DNA from: Corynebacterium sp. TAE3-ERU16
Lineage (GTDB): Bacteria; Actinomycetota; Actinomycetes; Mycobacteriales; Mycobacteriaceae
Reading direction: 5' to 3'
DNA length: 64,000 nt
NCBI RefSeq assembly: GCF_019209935.1
Contig: NZ_JAHUTN010000010.1
Span: forward strand, 62,001-126,000
The notes below the pieces were generated by a model. The model was not told the DNA's origin. It worked only from the letters and a program-made list of their open reading frames with translations, and searched no databases. Positions 27,416 through 36,223 of this stretch are shown here, piece after piece (position 1 is the first letter of the stretch; each line of letters begins with the position of its first letter). The position numbers were made by a program, and so were the translations under genes.

Positions 27416-27421
27416 TACACT
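27416..27421 (+). promoter_or_regulatory. -10 box for leaderless cobA
   Basis: TACACT ends 8 nt before the cobA ATG at 27430; no ribosome binding site is visible. Confidence 0.55.
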
Positions 27422-27429
27422 CGACATCT

Positions 27430-28191
27430 ATGAGTTCACCCACCAGCACCGGTACCGGACAGCCCTCATCCGGCCACGTCACCCTCATCGGCGGCGGGCC
27501 GGGCGCCCGCGACCTCATCACCGTCCGGGGTATGAATCGCCTCCGGGCCGCCGATGTCATCGTCGCCGACCACCTCGGACCGACCGACCAGCTGGACCAG
27601 CTCTGCGACCTCACCGACAAGGAGGTCATCGACGCATCCAAGCTGCCGTACGGCAAGCAGATGGCGCAGGAGAAGATCAACGAACTGCTGATCTCCCACG
27701 CCCGGGCCGGACGCAACGTCGCCCGGCTCAAGGGTGGGGACCCCTACGTCTTCGGCCGTGGATTCGAGGAACTCGTCGCCTGCCGCGAGGCGGGGATCGA
27801 GTGCGAGGTCGTCCCCGGGGTGACCAGCGCGGTTTCGGTTCCCGCCGCCGCCGATGTCCCGGTCACCCAGCGTGGCGTCGTGCACTCCTTCACCGTCATA
27901 TCCGGACACGTGCCGCCCGGGCACCCCAAGTCACTCGTCGACTACGACGCCCTGGCCCGGACCGGCGGAACCCTCGTCGTGATCATGGGGGTGAAGAATT
28001 CACCGGCCATCGCGACCGCCCTCATCGCCGCCGGACGCAGCCCGGAGACCCCGGTGGCCGTGATCCAGGAGGGCACCACGGCCCGGGAGAGGAGCTTCCG
28101 TGGTGTACTCGGTGACCTAGGCGCCCTGATCACCGCCAACGGGGTGACCCCACCCGCCGTCATCGTCATCGGAGAGGTGGCGGGTCTGTGA
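27430..28191 (+). CDS. cobA: Uroporphyrinogen-III C-methyltransferase (SUMT)
   Basis: SAM-dependent enzyme that methylates uroporphyrinogen III at C-2 and C-7 to give precorrin-2, the branch point to corrinoids and siroheme. The 253-residue protein has the family motifs IGGGPGARDLITVRG near residue 20, LKGGDPYVFGRG, VVPGVTSA and VIQEGT. It is a stand-alone CobA without the CysG oxidase/ferrochelatase domain. It is predicted to be leaderless, and the next gene overlaps its stop codon. In corynebacteria siroheme for sulfite/nitrite reductase is also a possible product. Confidence 0.94.
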   Translation: MSSPTSTGTGQPSSGHVTLIGGGPGARDLITVRGMNRLRAADVIVADHLGPTDQLDQLCDLTDKEVIDASKLPYGKQMAQEKINELLISHARAGRNVARLKGGDPYVFGRGFEELVACREAGIECEVVPGVTSAVSVPAAADVPVTQRGVVHSFTVISGHVPPGHPKSLVDYDALARTGGTLVVIMGVKNSPAIATALIAAGRSPETPVAVIQEGTTARERSFRGVLGDLGALITANGVTPPAVIVIGEVAGL

Positions 28192-29693
28192 CCGCCCGCG
28201 GAACCGGCCCCGGCGCACGGGAGATCACCCCACCGGTGGCCGCCTCCGCACTCGGCTGGCCACTCGCGGTGCTCTCGGCGCTGCAGCTGATGGTGGTTCT
28301 CGACGGGACGGTGGTCAATCTCGCGCTCGCACGCATACAGATCGAGCTGGGCCTCACGGACAACCTCCGCTCCTGGGTCGTCACCTCCTACGCCCTGGCC
28401 TACGGCGGCCTGCTCCTGCTCGGCGGAAGGCTCGGCGACACCTTCGGCAGGAAGCGGGTGTTCCTCACCGGTGTCGGGCTGTTCACCGTCGCCTCTCTGG
28501 CCTGCGGTCTGTCGACCACTCCGGTGATCCTGCTCGCCGCGCGGGTGATCCAGGGGATCGGTGCGGCCGTCGCCTCTCCCACCGCGATGGCGCTCATCGT
28601 CGTCACCTTCGCACCGGGCAAGGCACGGAACCAGGCGTTCTCCGTGTTCGCGATGATGACGGGCCTGGGCAGTGTCCTCGGCCTCGTCGCCGGTGGCGCT
28701 CTCACCGAAGCGAGCTGGCGGTGGATCTTCCTCATCAACGTCCCGATCGGGTTGCTGATCCTCGTCGTCGGCGTGAAGGTGCTCGCCCGCACACCCGCAT
28801 TCGAGCGGATCCGGCTCGACGTCCGGGGTGCGATCCTCGCCACCGGCGCGTCCACCCTCCTGGTGTTCGGCCTCGCGGAGGGCGGCACCGGATACTCGCC
28901 CGTCGTCGTCGGTGCCCTGGTCCTCGGTGTCGGCATCCTCGTCGCGTTCTTCCTCTCCCAGCGTCGGGTCCCGAACCCGGTGCTGCCGCTGCACATGTTC
29001 GGCGAGCGGTCCCGCGCGGTGGTGTTCATCTGTCTGCTGCTCGTCGGTGCGCTCATGATGGCCATGACCGTGCAGGTCGCGCTGTTCGTCCAGGAGGTCG
29101 TCGGCTACGGCCCGCTCCAGGCGGGACTGGCGTTCATTCCCTTCGCCTTCGCGCTCGGGGCGGGAAGCTGGGTCGCCGGACTCGTCGTGGAGCGGACCGC
29201 ACCCCGCTTCATCATCGCCGCGGGTGGCCTCATCCTCGTCGCGGGATTCGTCTTCGGATCCACGCTAGGTGTGGACACCACCTACGTCCCTGACCTTCTT
29301 CTGCCGATCCTCATCATCGGATTCGGTGTCGGTGTCGTGCTCATCCCACTGACCCTGTCGGTCGTCGCAGGCGTCAAACCCATGGACGTCGGCCCGCTGA
29401 CCGCCACGTCGCTGGTGTCGCAGACCCTCGGTGGGCCGCTCGGGCTCGCGGCGGTGACCGCGTTCGCGGAGTACCGTGCCAGGTCGGCCCTCGGTTCCAC
29501 CTTCGACCGGATCGACCGGGCGGCCCTCGATGATGCGGCGCGTGCCGCGCTCGGAACGGGTTACACCTCATCGCTGCTGATCTGCGCCGGTCTGGCGATC
29601 GCAGTCGTGGTGATATCCCTGGTGTTCGTGCGTTTCACCCCGGAGCAGATCCGCGAGGGCCGCGAAGCGGAGAAGGCCAGCACCCTGGGCTAG
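28188..29693 (+). CDS. MFS exporter, DHA2 (14-helix) family
   Basis: Predicted proton-driven drug-type exporter, 501 residues with about 14 helices. VVLDGTVVNLALARI in helix 1 is the hallmark of the DHA2 family, GRLGDTFGRKRV is the loop 2-3 motif, and GIGAAVASPTAM with LGSVLGLVAGG corresponds to the antiporter motif region. The GTG start overlaps the cobA stop codon by 4 bp, so its synthesis is coupled to cobA. Export of a tetrapyrrole intermediate is conceivable but purely inferred from that coupling. Confidence 0.88.
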   Translation: MTARGTGPGAREITPPVAASALGWPLAVLSALQLMVVLDGTVVNLALARIQIELGLTDNLRSWVVTSYALAYGGLLLLGGRLGDTFGRKRVFLTGVGLFTVASLACGLSTTPVILLAARVIQGIGAAVASPTAMALIVVTFAPGKARNQAFSVFAMMTGLGSVLGLVAGGALTEASWRWIFLINVPIGLLILVVGVKVLARTPAFERIRLDVRGAILATGASTLLVFGLAEGGTGYSPVVVGALVLGVGILVAFFLSQRRVPNPVLPLHMFGERSRAVVFICLLLVGALMMAMTVQVALFVQEVVGYGPLQAGLAFIPFAFALGAGSWVAGLVVERTAPRFIIAAGGLILVAGFVFGSTLGVDTTYVPDLLLPILIIGFGVGVVLIPLTLSVVAGVKPMDVGPLTATSLVSQTLGGPLGLAAVTAFAEYRARSALGSTFDRIDRAALDDAARAALGTGYTSSLLICAGLAIAVVVISLVFVRFTPEQIREGREAEKASTLG

Positions 29694-29754
29694 CGGGGCA
29701 CATCGATCCCACCGTGGATGCCCGTACGTCGGTGAGGCATTCGCCGGAATGAAG

Positions 29755-29780
29755 CCCCGGGGATGAACCGTCGCCCGGGG
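29755..29780 (+). terminator. Hairpin after the cobA-MFS operon
   Basis: CCCCGGG and CCCGGGG form a 7-bp stem with a 12-nt loop downstream of the MFS stop codon. No T-run follows directly. Confidence 0.4.
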
Positions 29781-29887
29781 AGGCGACCGAGAGGGCCCCG
29801 GTTTTCGGTGGAAGGTGGCCGGTGGCCCGTTTTTCGGTCGGATCCACAGTCATCCCTGAGGCTGATTCCCTCCCGCCCACGGGGTCC

Positions 29888-29893
29888 TACGAT
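29888..29893 (+). promoter_or_regulatory. -10 box for leaderless sensor kinase gene
   Basis: TACGAT ends 6 nt before the GTG at 29900 in the sensor-kinase frame. This decides the start against longer in-frame alternatives. Confidence 0.5.
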
Positions 29894-29899
29894 TGTCGG

Positions 29900-31096
29900 G
29901 TGGACCCGCACCCGATCCGAGAGACCTGCCCGATGCCGCCACCCGTCACCTGTTCCGGAGCCACAGCTGCGCTTCTGGAGCGTGTCCGCGTCGCCGTCGG
30001 CGGGACGGGTCACGCGTTCTGCTACGTGTTCTGCGCGTCCGGGGCCATCCTCCTGGATGCCGGTGGGCACACCGACACACTCTCCTCGGTCCTCTATCTC
30101 ATCATCGCCTGCGTGTTGCTCGTCGCGCCTGGGTACCCGGCGGTCGCCGTCGGGACCACGGGCATCGTGTTGTCGGCGATCCTGTTTCGCGGTCTACCCG
30201 GCGGACCGGGCGCCGGCGCGGTGATCGTGGCGTACTGTGCGTTCCTCACCGCCGCGCGCATCACATCGCGTATCCGCTTCGTGTACCTCGGCGCGATGCT
30301 GCTCGGCGCCACCGTGGCCCTGTTGATGCTCTGGAACATCTCTCTCCTCCCCGAAGGAGGCAGATGGCCGGTGGTGATGCTGGTGGCGGCCCTCTTCTCG
30401 TCGTGGACCTGGGTGGCGTTCTTCTGGTTGCTCGGTGATATCGCGCGCCGCAGACGGCGCGATCTCGAGGCGCTCCGCCAGCGCGCGGAACTCGCCGGTG
30501 TGGTGGAACGAACGCGCATCGCCCGCGAGATGCACGACATCGTGGCGCACTCCCTGGCCGCGGTCACCTCACTGGCCGACGGTGCCAGGTTCGCGGCGCG
30601 CAAGGATCCTCAGGTGGCGGTGGACACCCTGGAGCTGATCGCGGAGACCTCCAGGGAGTCACTGGTTCAGATGCGGGGCCTGCTGAGCGTCCTGCGGGAG
30701 GATGAGGGACGTTCAGAGACCGCCCCACCCGGTACCGCGGACATCCCCGGCCTGATCGCGGATGCACGGCGAAGCGGATTGGCTCTGCGTGCAGAGGGGC
30801 TGGAAAAGATCCCGACGGACCTGCCCCAGCTGTCGCAGATGACGCTGTACCGGCTGGTCCAGGAGATGCTGACGAACATGCTCCGGCACGGCGACGGCAC
30901 CGGGGAACTCGCCGCGACCGACACGGGCAGGGCCGTCACCGTCACCGCGACCAACCCGACCGGTCAGACGGGGAATCCCGGGGGAAGTGGCTTCGGCATC
31001 GCCGGGATGAGGGAACGTCTCAGAGCGGTCGGTGGGCAGCTGGATGTCGTGGACACGGGTGCACGGTTCGTGGTGACGGCGGTGGTGCCGAGATGA
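29900..31096 (+). CDS. Two-component sensor histidine kinase, HisKA_3 (NarL-partner) type
   Basis: Membrane sensor kinase of 398 residues. Five or so hydrophobic helices (about residues 28-180) with very short loops form the sensor, so it probably detects an intramembrane signal. A short cytoplasmic coiled segment leads to the phospho-acceptor histidine in REMHDIVAHSL, then the ATPase domain with the N-box QEMLTNMLRHG and G-box GFGIAGMRERL. The regulator gene overlaps by 4 bp. Candidate roles are heme sensing (as ChrS, which sits beside hrtBA in C. glutamicum) or envelope stress sensing linked to the ABC transporter downstream; I cannot decide. Confidence 0.87.
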   Translation: MDPHPIRETCPMPPPVTCSGATAALLERVRVAVGGTGHAFCYVFCASGAILLDAGGHTDTLSSVLYLIIACVLLVAPGYPAVAVGTTGIVLSAILFRGLPGGPGAGAVIVAYCAFLTAARITSRIRFVYLGAMLLGATVALLMLWNISLLPEGGRWPVVMLVAALFSSWTWVAFFWLLGDIARRRRRDLEALRQRAELAGVVERTRIAREMHDIVAHSLAAVTSLADGARFAARKDPQVAVDTLELIAETSRESLVQMRGLLSVLREDEGRSETAPPGTADIPGLIADARRSGLALRAEGLEKIPTDLPQLSQMTLYRLVQEMLTNMLRHGDGTGELAATDTGRAVTVTATNPTGQTGNPGGSGFGIAGMRERLRAVGGQLDVVDTGARFVVTAVVPR

Positions 31097-31788
31097 TCCG
31101 GGTCGGAATCGTCGACGACCAGCCCCTGGTGTGTGCGGGTTTCGCCATGCTCATCGGCAGCCAGGACGATATGGAGGTCGTCTGGCAGGCCGGTGACGGT
31201 GACGAGATCCCCGACGGGGAATCGGGTGCCGACATCATCCTGATGGATGTCCAGATGGCCCGGACCGGTGGTATTCCGGCGACCAGGCGTGTGCTCTCGA
31301 GTGACCGCCATGTCCGCGTCATCATGCTCACCACCTTCGACGATGAGCGCTTCGTCAGCGGTGCGATCGCCGCGGGAGCGTCCGGGTTCCTGTTGAAGGA
31401 CGCCCAGCCGGAGGAGCTTCTCGACGCCGTGCGCACCGTGCACTCCGGGGCTGCGGTCCTCGCACCGTCGGTGACCGCGGAGCTGCTTGAACGACTGAGG
31501 ACACCCGGGCAGACGGGTGCGGATGCGGCTGAAGAGCAGATCCCGACGCCGGTGCCCCTCATTGACCCGCTCACCCCGCGGGAGACCGAGATTCTGCGAC
31601 TGGTCGCACTGGGCTACAACAACGACGAGATCGCCGCCCGCGAGTTCGTGTCCATGGCCACGGTGAAGACCCACATCCGGCACATTCTCGCGAAGACGGG
31701 ATCCCGGGACAGGGTTCACGCGGTTCTCCACGCCTACCGGACCGGCCTGGTGGGTCGCGCGGAGCTGCTCGCTCATCCCGGGGGCTGA
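31093..31788 (+). CDS. Two-component response regulator, NarL/LuxR family
   Basis: DNA-binding regulator of 231 residues paired with the kinase encoded just upstream. The receiver domain has the acidic pair VDDQ, the phospho-acceptor aspartate in ILMDVQM, the TTFDDE switch and the lysine in LLKDAQ. The C-terminal LuxR-type helix-turn-helix is LTPRETEILRLVALGYNN through VKTHIRHILAKTGSRDR. The linker is about 20 residues longer than usual. Likely targets are the ABC transporter genes downstream; hrtBA is a second candidate. Confidence 0.9.
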   Translation: MIRVGIVDDQPLVCAGFAMLIGSQDDMEVVWQAGDGDEIPDGESGADIILMDVQMARTGGIPATRRVLSSDRHVRVIMLTTFDDERFVSGAIAAGASGFLLKDAQPEELLDAVRTVHSGAAVLAPSVTAELLERLRTPGQTGADAAEEQIPTPVPLIDPLTPRETEILRLVALGYNNDEIAAREFVSMATVKTHIRHILAKTGSRDRVHAVLHAYRTGLVGRAELLAHPGG

Positions 31789-31850
31789 TTTTCCGGGGAT
31801 CACCTCGGCGGAGGACGTGGGGACCTCACCCGACGCGGGATCGTGGAGAC

Positions 31851-32750
31851 ATGATCACAGTCACCTCACTGACCAGAAGATACGGCGGTACGCCGGCCGT
31901 CGACGATCTCTCCTTCACCGTGCCCGACGGGCAGGTCACGGGTTTCCTCGGCCCCAATGGCGCCGGAAAATCGACCACCATGCGCATGATCTGCGGACTC
32001 GAACGCCCGGATGCGGGCACCGCCTTCATCGATGGGCGTCGCTTCACCGCGCTGCCCGCACCGGCCCGCGTCATCGGCGCGCTGCTCGACGCCTCCTGGT
32101 TCCACCCGGGACGCAGCGGACGGGCACATCTGCGCATGATGGCGCGGGCGGGCGGTATCGACGCCGACCGGATCGATACGGTGCTCGACCGGGTGGGCCT
32201 GAACTCCGTCGCACACAAGCGGGTCGGCGGATACAGTCTCGGCATGCGGCAGCGGCTCGGTCTCGCGTGCGCTTTGCTCGGCGACCCCGGCCACGTCATA
32301 CTCGACGAGCCCGTCAACGGGCTGGACCCGGAGGGGGTGATCTGGATGCGCCGGATGACCCGGCAGCTCGCGGAGGAGGGACGCGGCGTGCTGGTGTCCT
32401 CGCACCTGCTCTCCGAGATGTCGGTGACCACTGACCGGCTCGTGATCATCGGACGGGGAAGGCTCATCGCTGAGGGGCCGCTGTCGGACTTCGTCGGGGA
32501 TGCGGTGCACGAGATCAGGTGCACCGACACAGACGCCGCAGTCCGGGTCCTCGCCGAGCACGACATCACCGCCGACCGTGCGCCAGACGGACTGATCACC
32601 GTCAACGCGGACACCACGACCACTGAGCGCATCGCACGGCTGTGTCAGGGGGCGGGAATCGTGATCACACACCTGGCCTCCCGGGAGCAGTCCCTCGAAG
32701 ACGTCTTCCTCACCGCGACAGCCGACACCACCACCTACAGGAGCGCCTGA
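31851..32750 (+). CDS. ABC transporter ATP-binding protein, ABC-2/drug-exporter type
   Basis: ATPase subunit of an exporter, 299 residues, of the DrrA/BcrA group. Walker A GPNGAGKSTTM, signature YSLGMRQRLGLACAL and Walker B VILDEPVNGLDP are intact, and a C-terminal domain of about 80 residues typical of this group follows. It lies 62 bp after the regulator gene and 2 bp before its permease gene. The arrangement of a two-component system plus an ABC-2 transporter is common for peptide-antibiotic or cell-envelope stress resistance. The substrate is unknown. Confidence 0.9.
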   Translation: MITVTSLTRRYGGTPAVDDLSFTVPDGQVTGFLGPNGAGKSTTMRMICGLERPDAGTAFIDGRRFTALPAPARVIGALLDASWFHPGRSGRAHLRMMARAGGIDADRIDTVLDRVGLNSVAHKRVGGYSLGMRQRLGLACALLGDPGHVILDEPVNGLDPEGVIWMRRMTRQLAEEGRGVLVSSHLLSEMSVTTDRLVIIGRGRLIAEGPLSDFVGDAVHEIRCTDTDAAVRVLAEHDITADRAPDGLITVNADTTTTERIARLCQGAGIVITHLASREQSLEDVFLTATADTTTYRSA

Positions 32751-32752
32751 TC

Positions 32753-33535
32753 ATGACCGCCTCAATCTCAGATTTCCCGACCACCGGAACATACCGGCGT
32801 CCCGGGTACGGAGGAATTCTCGCCGCCGTCATCACCGAACTGACCTCGGTGCGCAGCCACCTGGTCTTCCTCGCGGCCGTGATACTGGTGATTCCGGCAT
32901 TCTCGGTAGCGATACGGCTCGCCCAGAATGACGGGCCGCTGACTCTCCGCGACCTCACGGTCGGCACCGATCTGTCATTCCTCATCGCGGGCTTCGCCGC
33001 AGCGGCGATCATCGGGGGCACCTACCGGCACCACTCCATCGCCTGGATGTGGATGATGGACAACAGGAGAGGCCGGGGTACCGCCCTCCGTGTCGGGGTC
33101 GTGCTGATCGGTGCTCTCGCCGGGCTTGCGCTGGGACTGGCGCTCGCCTGCGGTGCCGTTCTCCTCATCGGAGACACCCTCCCCGCCGATGTCCCGGGTG
33201 AGCAGCTCCGGGAGTTCCGGTTCGACCTGATCAAGTTCGTCACCGCGGTTGTCCTCGCCGCGCTTCTCGCGGTGATCACCCGTTCCACGGTGCTCGCATC
33301 CCTGATCTTCGCCGCCGATGTCTTCGTCATCGAGGCGATGGTCTACGCTCTGCCCGTCCAGGCGCTCAAGGACGTCGGTTGGGTCCTGCCCTTCCTCTCG
33401 GGACAGATAGCCAACGGAAGCTCCATCCCGGGCATCACGGCCACGCCGCTCCAGGGTGGTGTCGCGTTGGCCTGCTGGGTGGTCGTTCTGGGGGCTATCG
33501 CGTGGTGGTCCGACACCAGACGCGCGATCCGCTGA
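32753..33535 (+). CDS. ABC-2 type transporter permease
   Basis: Membrane partner of the preceding ATPase, 260 residues with about six helices and no large soluble domain. The first helix follows a 25-residue cytoplasmic start; a hydrophilic loop (about residues 145-165) separates the two halves. The ATG stands 2 bp after the ATPase stop, behind AGGAG. The layout matches the ABC-2 membrane subunits of the bacitracin and lantibiotic type, but sequence motifs are too few to name the substrate. Confidence 0.82.
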   Translation: MTASISDFPTTGTYRRPGYGGILAAVITELTSVRSHLVFLAAVILVIPAFSVAIRLAQNDGPLTLRDLTVGTDLSFLIAGFAAAAIIGGTYRHHSIAWMWMMDNRRGRGTALRVGVVLIGALAGLALGLALACGAVLLIGDTLPADVPGEQLREFRFDLIKFVTAVVLAALLAVITRSTVLASLIFAADVFVIEAMVYALPVQALKDVGWVLPFLSGQIANGSSIPGITATPLQGGVALACWVVVLGAIAWWSDTRRAIR

Positions 33536-33540
33536 CCGGA

Positions 33541-33577
33541 GCCGGTACCGGGAGGCCGGGGTCCTCCCGGTACCGGC
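33541..33577. terminator. First of two tandem hairpins between convergent genes
   Basis: A perfect 14-bp stem, GCCGGTACCGGGAG with its complement at 33564-33577, with a 9-nt loop, 5 bp after the permease stop codon. Confidence 0.6.
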
Positions 33578-33582
33578 GAAAC

Positions 33583-33624
33583 GAAGCCCGGTCACCGCGT
33601 GGAGTGCACGGGTGACCGGGCTTC
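33583..33624. terminator. Second of two tandem hairpins between convergent genes
   Basis: A perfect 14-bp stem, GAAGCCCGGTCACC (33583-33596) with its complement at 33611-33624, loop 14 nt. It probably ends transcription from the minus-strand sugar transporter gene, or acts in both directions. Confidence 0.6.
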
Positions 33625-33665
33625 AGAATCAGGAATTCCGGTTCAGATGGAGGTGCTCGGGACGA

Positions 33666-35066
33666 TCAGGCCTTGACCGGACCGTCCCACTTCGCACCGT
33701 TCTCCCAGTAGCTCTGGATGTCCTCCAGCTTGCGGCCCTTCGTTTCGGGGGCGTAGCGGAACACCGCGATGAAGGCGACGAAGGCCAGTACACCGAAGAT
33801 CCCGAAGACTCCGGCACCACCGACGGCCTCCAGCAGCGACGGGAAGAGCTGTGCGACGATCGCGTTGGCGATCAGGTCAGCGGTCAGCACCAGTGACGCA
33901 CCGAGGGCGCGGTAACGGGTGGGGAACAGTTCGCCCGCGTAGACCCAGACGATGGCACCGAAGCCACCGGTGAAGCCCATCGTGAACAGGACGATACCGA
34001 TGAATCCGAGGACCAGGAACGCGGTCGAGGAGTCCGCGCTCATGCGGTAGACCAGAACCAGCAGGATGTCGGCGAAGATCATGGTGCCGATGCCGCTGAG
34101 CAGGACCTTCCGGCGACCGAAGGAGTCGATGACGACCATGGAGACGAGGACTGCGGCCAGTCCGAAGGTCTGCACCACAGCGGGGAGGAGGAGCTGTTGG
34201 GCGGTTCCGTGGAAGCCCATCTGCTCGAAGATCCGGGGTGCGTAGTAGATGGTGGCGTTGATGCCGGTGATCTGGATGAAGAAGCCGAGGGCGATGGCGA
34301 AGATCGTGGCCCGGGAGATCGGTCCACGGAACATCTCGCCCAGACGTTTGAGGTCGTTTCCGCCACGGTTCTGGTTGACGGATTCGGATATGGACCGGAG
34401 CTCCTCCTCGGCTTCCTCCGGGGGATTGATGTTCAGCAGGACCGCCCGTGCTTCCGAGACCCGTCCCTTCAGGACGAGCCACTGCGGGGTCTCACTGATC
34501 TTCAACAGTGCGACGAACACGATGGCGGCCGGGATCGCGGCGGCGCCGAGCATCCAGCGCCAGCTCTCGAAGAAGGACAGGCCCCAGCCGACGAGGTATC
34601 CGACGATGATACCGAGGACCGTGGTCACCTGGTAGGCGGTCAGGAGACCGCCACGGATCCTGTTGGGGGAGGATTCCGCGATGAACACGGGAACGACGGT
34701 GATCGACAGGCCGATGGTCAGGCCGAGCAGTGCTCGGAGGAACACCAGGATGCCGGCGGTGGGGGCGAAGGCGCTCGCCACGGAGAACACCACGTATCCG
34801 GCTGCGACGATGAGCATCGTCTTCTTTCGGCCGATGGCGTTCGCGAGCGGGCCGCCGGCGACGGCTCCGAAGATCTGACCGATGACGACCGCGGTGGCCA
34901 TGGTCGCCTGTCCGGTGGTGTCCAGACCGAAGTCTTTCTCGAGGTACAGCAGCGCGGCGGCGATGTTGGAGATGTCGTAGCCGTAGGTGATTCCGAGGGC
35001 CGCCGCGGTGAGCGCGATGGCGCGCCCGACCGGGGGAGCGGACTTGAGATCACTGATGAAGGACAT
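33666..35066 (-). CDS. Sugar porter family MFS transporter
   Basis: Proton-linked uptake transporter of the sugar porter family, 466 residues and 12 helices. Diagnostic motifs are GPLANAIGRKK (loop 2-3), FIAESSPNRIRGG after helix 4, the QITGINATIYYAP motif in helix 7, DSFGRRK, and the C-terminal PETKGR. The closest types I know are corynebacterial inositol and pentose/hexose transporters. GAAAGG stands 6 nt before the ATG. It lies 185 bp downstream of a ROK kinase gene on the same strand, suggesting uptake followed by phosphorylation of the same sugar, which is inference. Confidence 0.9.
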   Translation of the reverse strand: MSFISDLKSAPPVGRAIALTAAALGITYGYDISNIAAALLYLEKDFGLDTTGQATMATAVVIGQIFGAVAGGPLANAIGRKKTMLIVAAGYVVFSVASAFAPTAGILVFLRALLGLTIGLSITVVPVFIAESSPNRIRGGLLTAYQVTTVLGIIVGYLVGWGLSFFESWRWMLGAAAIPAAIVFVALLKISETPQWLVLKGRVSEARAVLLNINPPEEAEEELRSISESVNQNRGGNDLKRLGEMFRGPISRATIFAIALGFFIQITGINATIYYAPRIFEQMGFHGTAQQLLLPAVVQTFGLAAVLVSMVVIDSFGRRKVLLSGIGTMIFADILLVLVYRMSADSSTAFLVLGFIGIVLFTMGFTGGFGAIVWVYAGELFPTRYRALGASLVLTADLIANAIVAQLFPSLLEAVGGAGVFGIFGVLAFVAFIAVFRYAPETKGRKLEDIQSYWENGAKWDGPVKA

Positions 35067-35251
35067 GACTGGCCTTTCAGGGTTCGCTTGCGGGTAACCG
35101 CAGGAAGAAGTGGTGGGTGAAGCTTGATCAGGCTGCCGGCGATTGAAGAGCGCACGGGCATCGAATCCGGGTGGAGTCCGGCGTCGATGAACTCATCCGC
35201 CCACTGTCACCGGTTGAAGCGCCCGTTTCAGGGATCGGGGCGGGCGGTTTT

Positions 35252-36223
35252 CTAGGGGGATGGGTGGGTACCCGTGTCCGCCGACCTCGGACGGATCTCG
35301 CACCCGGAGGAATCGAAAGCCCTCAGCGCGGCGCCCCTGACCTGCGCATCTATGCCTAGCTTCGCGGATTCTATGCGCCCCGGTGCCGGGACCACCCCGA
35401 GGTATCTGGTCAACGCCTCCCGGATGGGGGCGAGCAGTTTCTCACCGCGGGCGACCATGCCGCCGCTGATGACGATCGGGATCGGGCCGAGGGTCGCGAC
35501 GACCGGAGCGAGGAACCTGCCGAGTGTCTCGCAGGCGAAGTCCGTGATTTCGGTCGCCCTGCCGTCGCCCCGGTCCACAAGTTCGAAGACCTCCCGCGAG
35601 CCGGAGCCCTCGGGGACGAGACCGAGGCTGGCACCCCGCCGTCCGATACCGGCGGCGGAGCACACGTGCTCGAGCGGCACGAGGTCACCGTCGTACCCGG
35701 GTACGAGTACCTGGCCGATCTCACCGGCCCACTGCCAGGTGGTGGTGGGCTGATGGCCGCTGATCACGACCGAGGAGATGCCTGTTCCGATGGCGAGGAA
35801 GAAGAAATCGGGATAGGCCACGCCCCACCGGGATTCGGCGAAGGCACCACTGCGCACATCGTGTCCGAGAGTCACGGGACGGCGCAGGGCCTCCTCGAGC
35901 ATCCCGGCGATGGGTTCGTTGCGCCAGCCGAGATTGGCCGAGAACACCGAGATACCGCGAACCTCGTCGATGATGCCCGGGATGTTGACGCCGACCGTGT
36001 CGACGAGGTCGACCCCGTTCGACCGTGCCCATCCCGTCAGTTCGGTCGCGGCTCCGGCGGCGGTGTCGGCGAGGCGCCGAGGGTCGGTGGGGGTCGGGAT
36101 GTTGAGCTGATGGTGTGTGTCACCGGAGGGATCGACGACCGCGGCCTTGATCGCGGTGCCCCCGACATCGATTCCCAGTGCCCATGGTGTTCTTGTGTTC
36201 TCTTCGCGGGTTGTCGCTGACAT
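35252..36223 (-). CDS. ROK-family sugar kinase (glucokinase-like)
   Basis: ATP- or polyphosphate-dependent sugar kinase, 323 residues. The N-terminal phosphate-binding motif is LGIDVGGTAIKAAVVD; LGHDVRSGAFAESRWG holds the catalytic aspartate and LAIGTGISS the second phosphate loop. The usual ROK zinc motif CxCGxxGC is not seen; instead EHVCSAAGIGRR stands in its place, as in polyphosphate/ATP glucokinases lacking the zinc site. The ATG at 36223 follows GGGAG; an in-frame ATG at 36274 with GGGGA is the alternative. No sugar-specific regulator is beside it. Confidence 0.85.
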   Translation of the reverse strand: MSATTREENTRTPWALGIDVGGTAIKAAVVDPSGDTHHQLNIPTPTDPRRLADTAAGAATELTGWARSNGVDLVDTVGVNIPGIIDEVRGISVFSANLGWRNEPIAGMLEEALRRPVTLGHDVRSGAFAESRWGVAYPDFFFLAIGTGISSVVISGHQPTTTWQWAGEIGQVLVPGYDGDLVPLEHVCSAAGIGRRGASLGLVPEGSGSREVFELVDRGDGRATEITDFACETLGRFLAPVVATLGPIPIVISGGMVARGEKLLAPIREALTRYLGVVPAPGRIESAKLGIDAQVRGAALRAFDSSGCEIRPRSADTGTHPSP

